From assembly GCA_009700715.1 (NCBI GenBank), contig WLLM01000044.1, forward strand, positions 1 to 6,480: a stretch of 6,480 nucleotides of DNA, written 5' to 3'. Both the position numbers and the translations under genes were made by a program. The notes beneath the pieces were generated by a model. It was not told the DNA's origin and did not search any database. It saw only the letters and a list, made by a program, of their open reading frames with translations. Of the stretch, positions 5,747 through 6,480 are shown piece after piece; position 1 is the stretch's first letter; each line of letters begins with the position of its first letter. This DNA is from Actinomycetota bacterium (GTDB taxonomy: Bacteria; Actinomycetota; Actinomycetes; Nanopelagicales; Nanopelagicaceae).

Positions 5747-6480
5747 TTATGCGCGGGGGTGGGCTTGTTTAAAGGCTTTTTGCAGTCTTTCAGTCGAAAC
5801 GTGGGTGTAGATCTGAGTTGTTGCAAGGGATGCATGGCCCAAGATTTCTTGCACCGTGCGAAGGTCTGCTCCACCTTCAAGTAAGTGAGTTGCCGCCGAA
5901 TGGCGCAGCGCGTGAGGCCCTAACTTCACCGCTCCTTCTAGAGCTTGTAACGCTTGATAAACAACGGTGCGAACAGTGCGCTGATCAATACGCTTACCGC
6001 GCGCTCCAAGAAAAACGGCGCGATCAGATTTATCTCCAGCCAGAGATGGTCGTCCCTCTTTTAACCAAGCATCGAGTGCGCGCATTGCCGGATTTCCTAA
6101 CGGAATCGTGCGCTCTTTATTTCCTTTACCTATCACCCGAATAGTGTTTCGCTCGTAATCAATATCTTGTAGATCAAGACCACAGAGTTCTGAGACACGC
6201 GCCCCGCTGGCATATAAAACTTCCACCATCGCACAATCACGTTTGGATAGCGGCCCATCTTCTTCCGCAACCCTGGTTGCAAGTGCATCCATAGCAAGGC
6301 CGGCATCGGCAACGTTTAATACATCTGGCAATGTGCGTGCACCTTTTGGAGTTGCCAGCGTTGCGCCAACATCTTTGGCGAGAAACCCTTTCTTGGTTGC
6401 CCATTTAGTAAATAAACGAATCGAAACCGCGCGACGTGAAAGCGTGGTGCGCGCTCCCCCTTTGACTTGCTGGTTGGCGA
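5747..6480 (-). CDS. xerC: Tyrosine recombinase XerC, C-terminal about 244 residues (N-terminus beyond right edge)
   Basis: A site-specific recombinase that, with XerD, resolves chromosome dimers at dif near the terminus. The frame is open to the window edge, so the N-terminal core-binding domain is only partly present: the visible part starts ANQQVKGGARTTLSRRAVSI and includes FTKWATKKG, LATPKAGARTLPDVL and then the catalytic domain. All active-site residues are present: Arg in ASGARVSEL (codon 6199-6197), Lys in IGKGNKER (6127-6125), H-x-x-R in HALRH (His 5914-5912, Arg 5905-5903), His in LGHASLATT (5836-5834) and the nucleophile Tyr in IYTHV (5809-5807). Their spacing matches XerC/XerD. The end QAHPRA is typical of Xer proteins. 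An apparent start at 6331 is an internal TTG (Leu) and should not be used. The place directly before rpsB is the actinobacterial position of xerC; XerD or an integrase is less likely. Confidence 0.92.
   Translation of the reverse strand, partial: ANQQVKGGARTTLSRRAVSIRLFTKWATKKGFLAKDVGATLATPKGARTLPDVLNVADAGLAMDALATRVAEEDGPLSKRDCAMVEVLYASGARVSELCGLDLQDIDYERNTIRVIGKGNKERTIPLGNPAMRALDAWLKEGRPSLAGDKSDRAVFLGARGKRIDQRTVRTVVYQALQALEGAVKLGPHALRHSAATHLLEGGADLRTVQEILGHASLATTQIYTHVSTERLQKAFKQAHPRA

Noticed and set aside
5747..6331. A self-contained 194-residue recombinase starting at 6331.
   Set aside because: The codon there is TTG and the frame continues without a stop to the window edge, with normal XerC sequence upstream of it; it is an internal leucine of a gene cut by the window.

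Overview
The window is a single run of co-directional genes, all on the minus strand, so transcription goes from the right edge to the left. In that order it holds: the C-terminal three quarters of a tyrosine recombinase (xerC); a 268-base interval; rpsB (ribosomal protein S2), tsf (EF-Ts), pyrH (UMP kinase), frr (ribosome recycling factor), cdsA (CDP-diglyceride synthase) and rlmN (23S rRNA/tRNA adenine-C2 methyltransferase); a DinB/YfiT-type metal-binding protein; and the first codons of what looks like an aldehyde dehydrogenase, cut by the left edge.

The order xerC-rpsB-tsf-pyrH-frr-cdsA-rlmN is typical of Actinobacteria. Base composition is near balanced by eye, well below the high G+C usual for the phylum. 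Together with very tight packing this suggests a streamlined actinobacterium such as the freshwater Nanopelagicales (acI) group. That placement is inference from gene order and composition, not a database match.

Functionally this is a core growth operon. S2, EF-Ts and RRF serve translation, PyrH feeds pyrimidine nucleotide (UDP/UTP/CTP) synthesis, CdsA uses CTP to make CDP-diacylglycerol for phospholipids, and RlmN modifies the ribosome and tRNA. cdsA and rlmN overlap by four bases (ATGA), and the DinB gene and the left-edge gene follow with 10-base and 1-base gaps, so the left half looks translationally coupled. No intrinsic terminator was found anywhere in the run.

No mobile element, CRISPR array, RNA gene or new protein system was found; the protein-coding content is ordinary. 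The interesting signals are in the mRNA at initiation regions. (1) The pyrH Shine-Dalgarno sits in a perfect 11-bp inverted repeat with codons 10-13, with a further 7-bp helix stacked inside, leaving the AUG in an internal loop. (2) A perfect 12-bp inverted repeat covers the frr stop codon and separates a strong AAGGAGG from the cdsA GTG start. (3) A 12-bp bulged hairpin lies directly upstream of the rpsB Shine-Dalgarno, with a second, alternative-pairing palindrome above it; this fits a leader for S2 autoregulation. tsf uses a TTG start and cdsA a GTG start.
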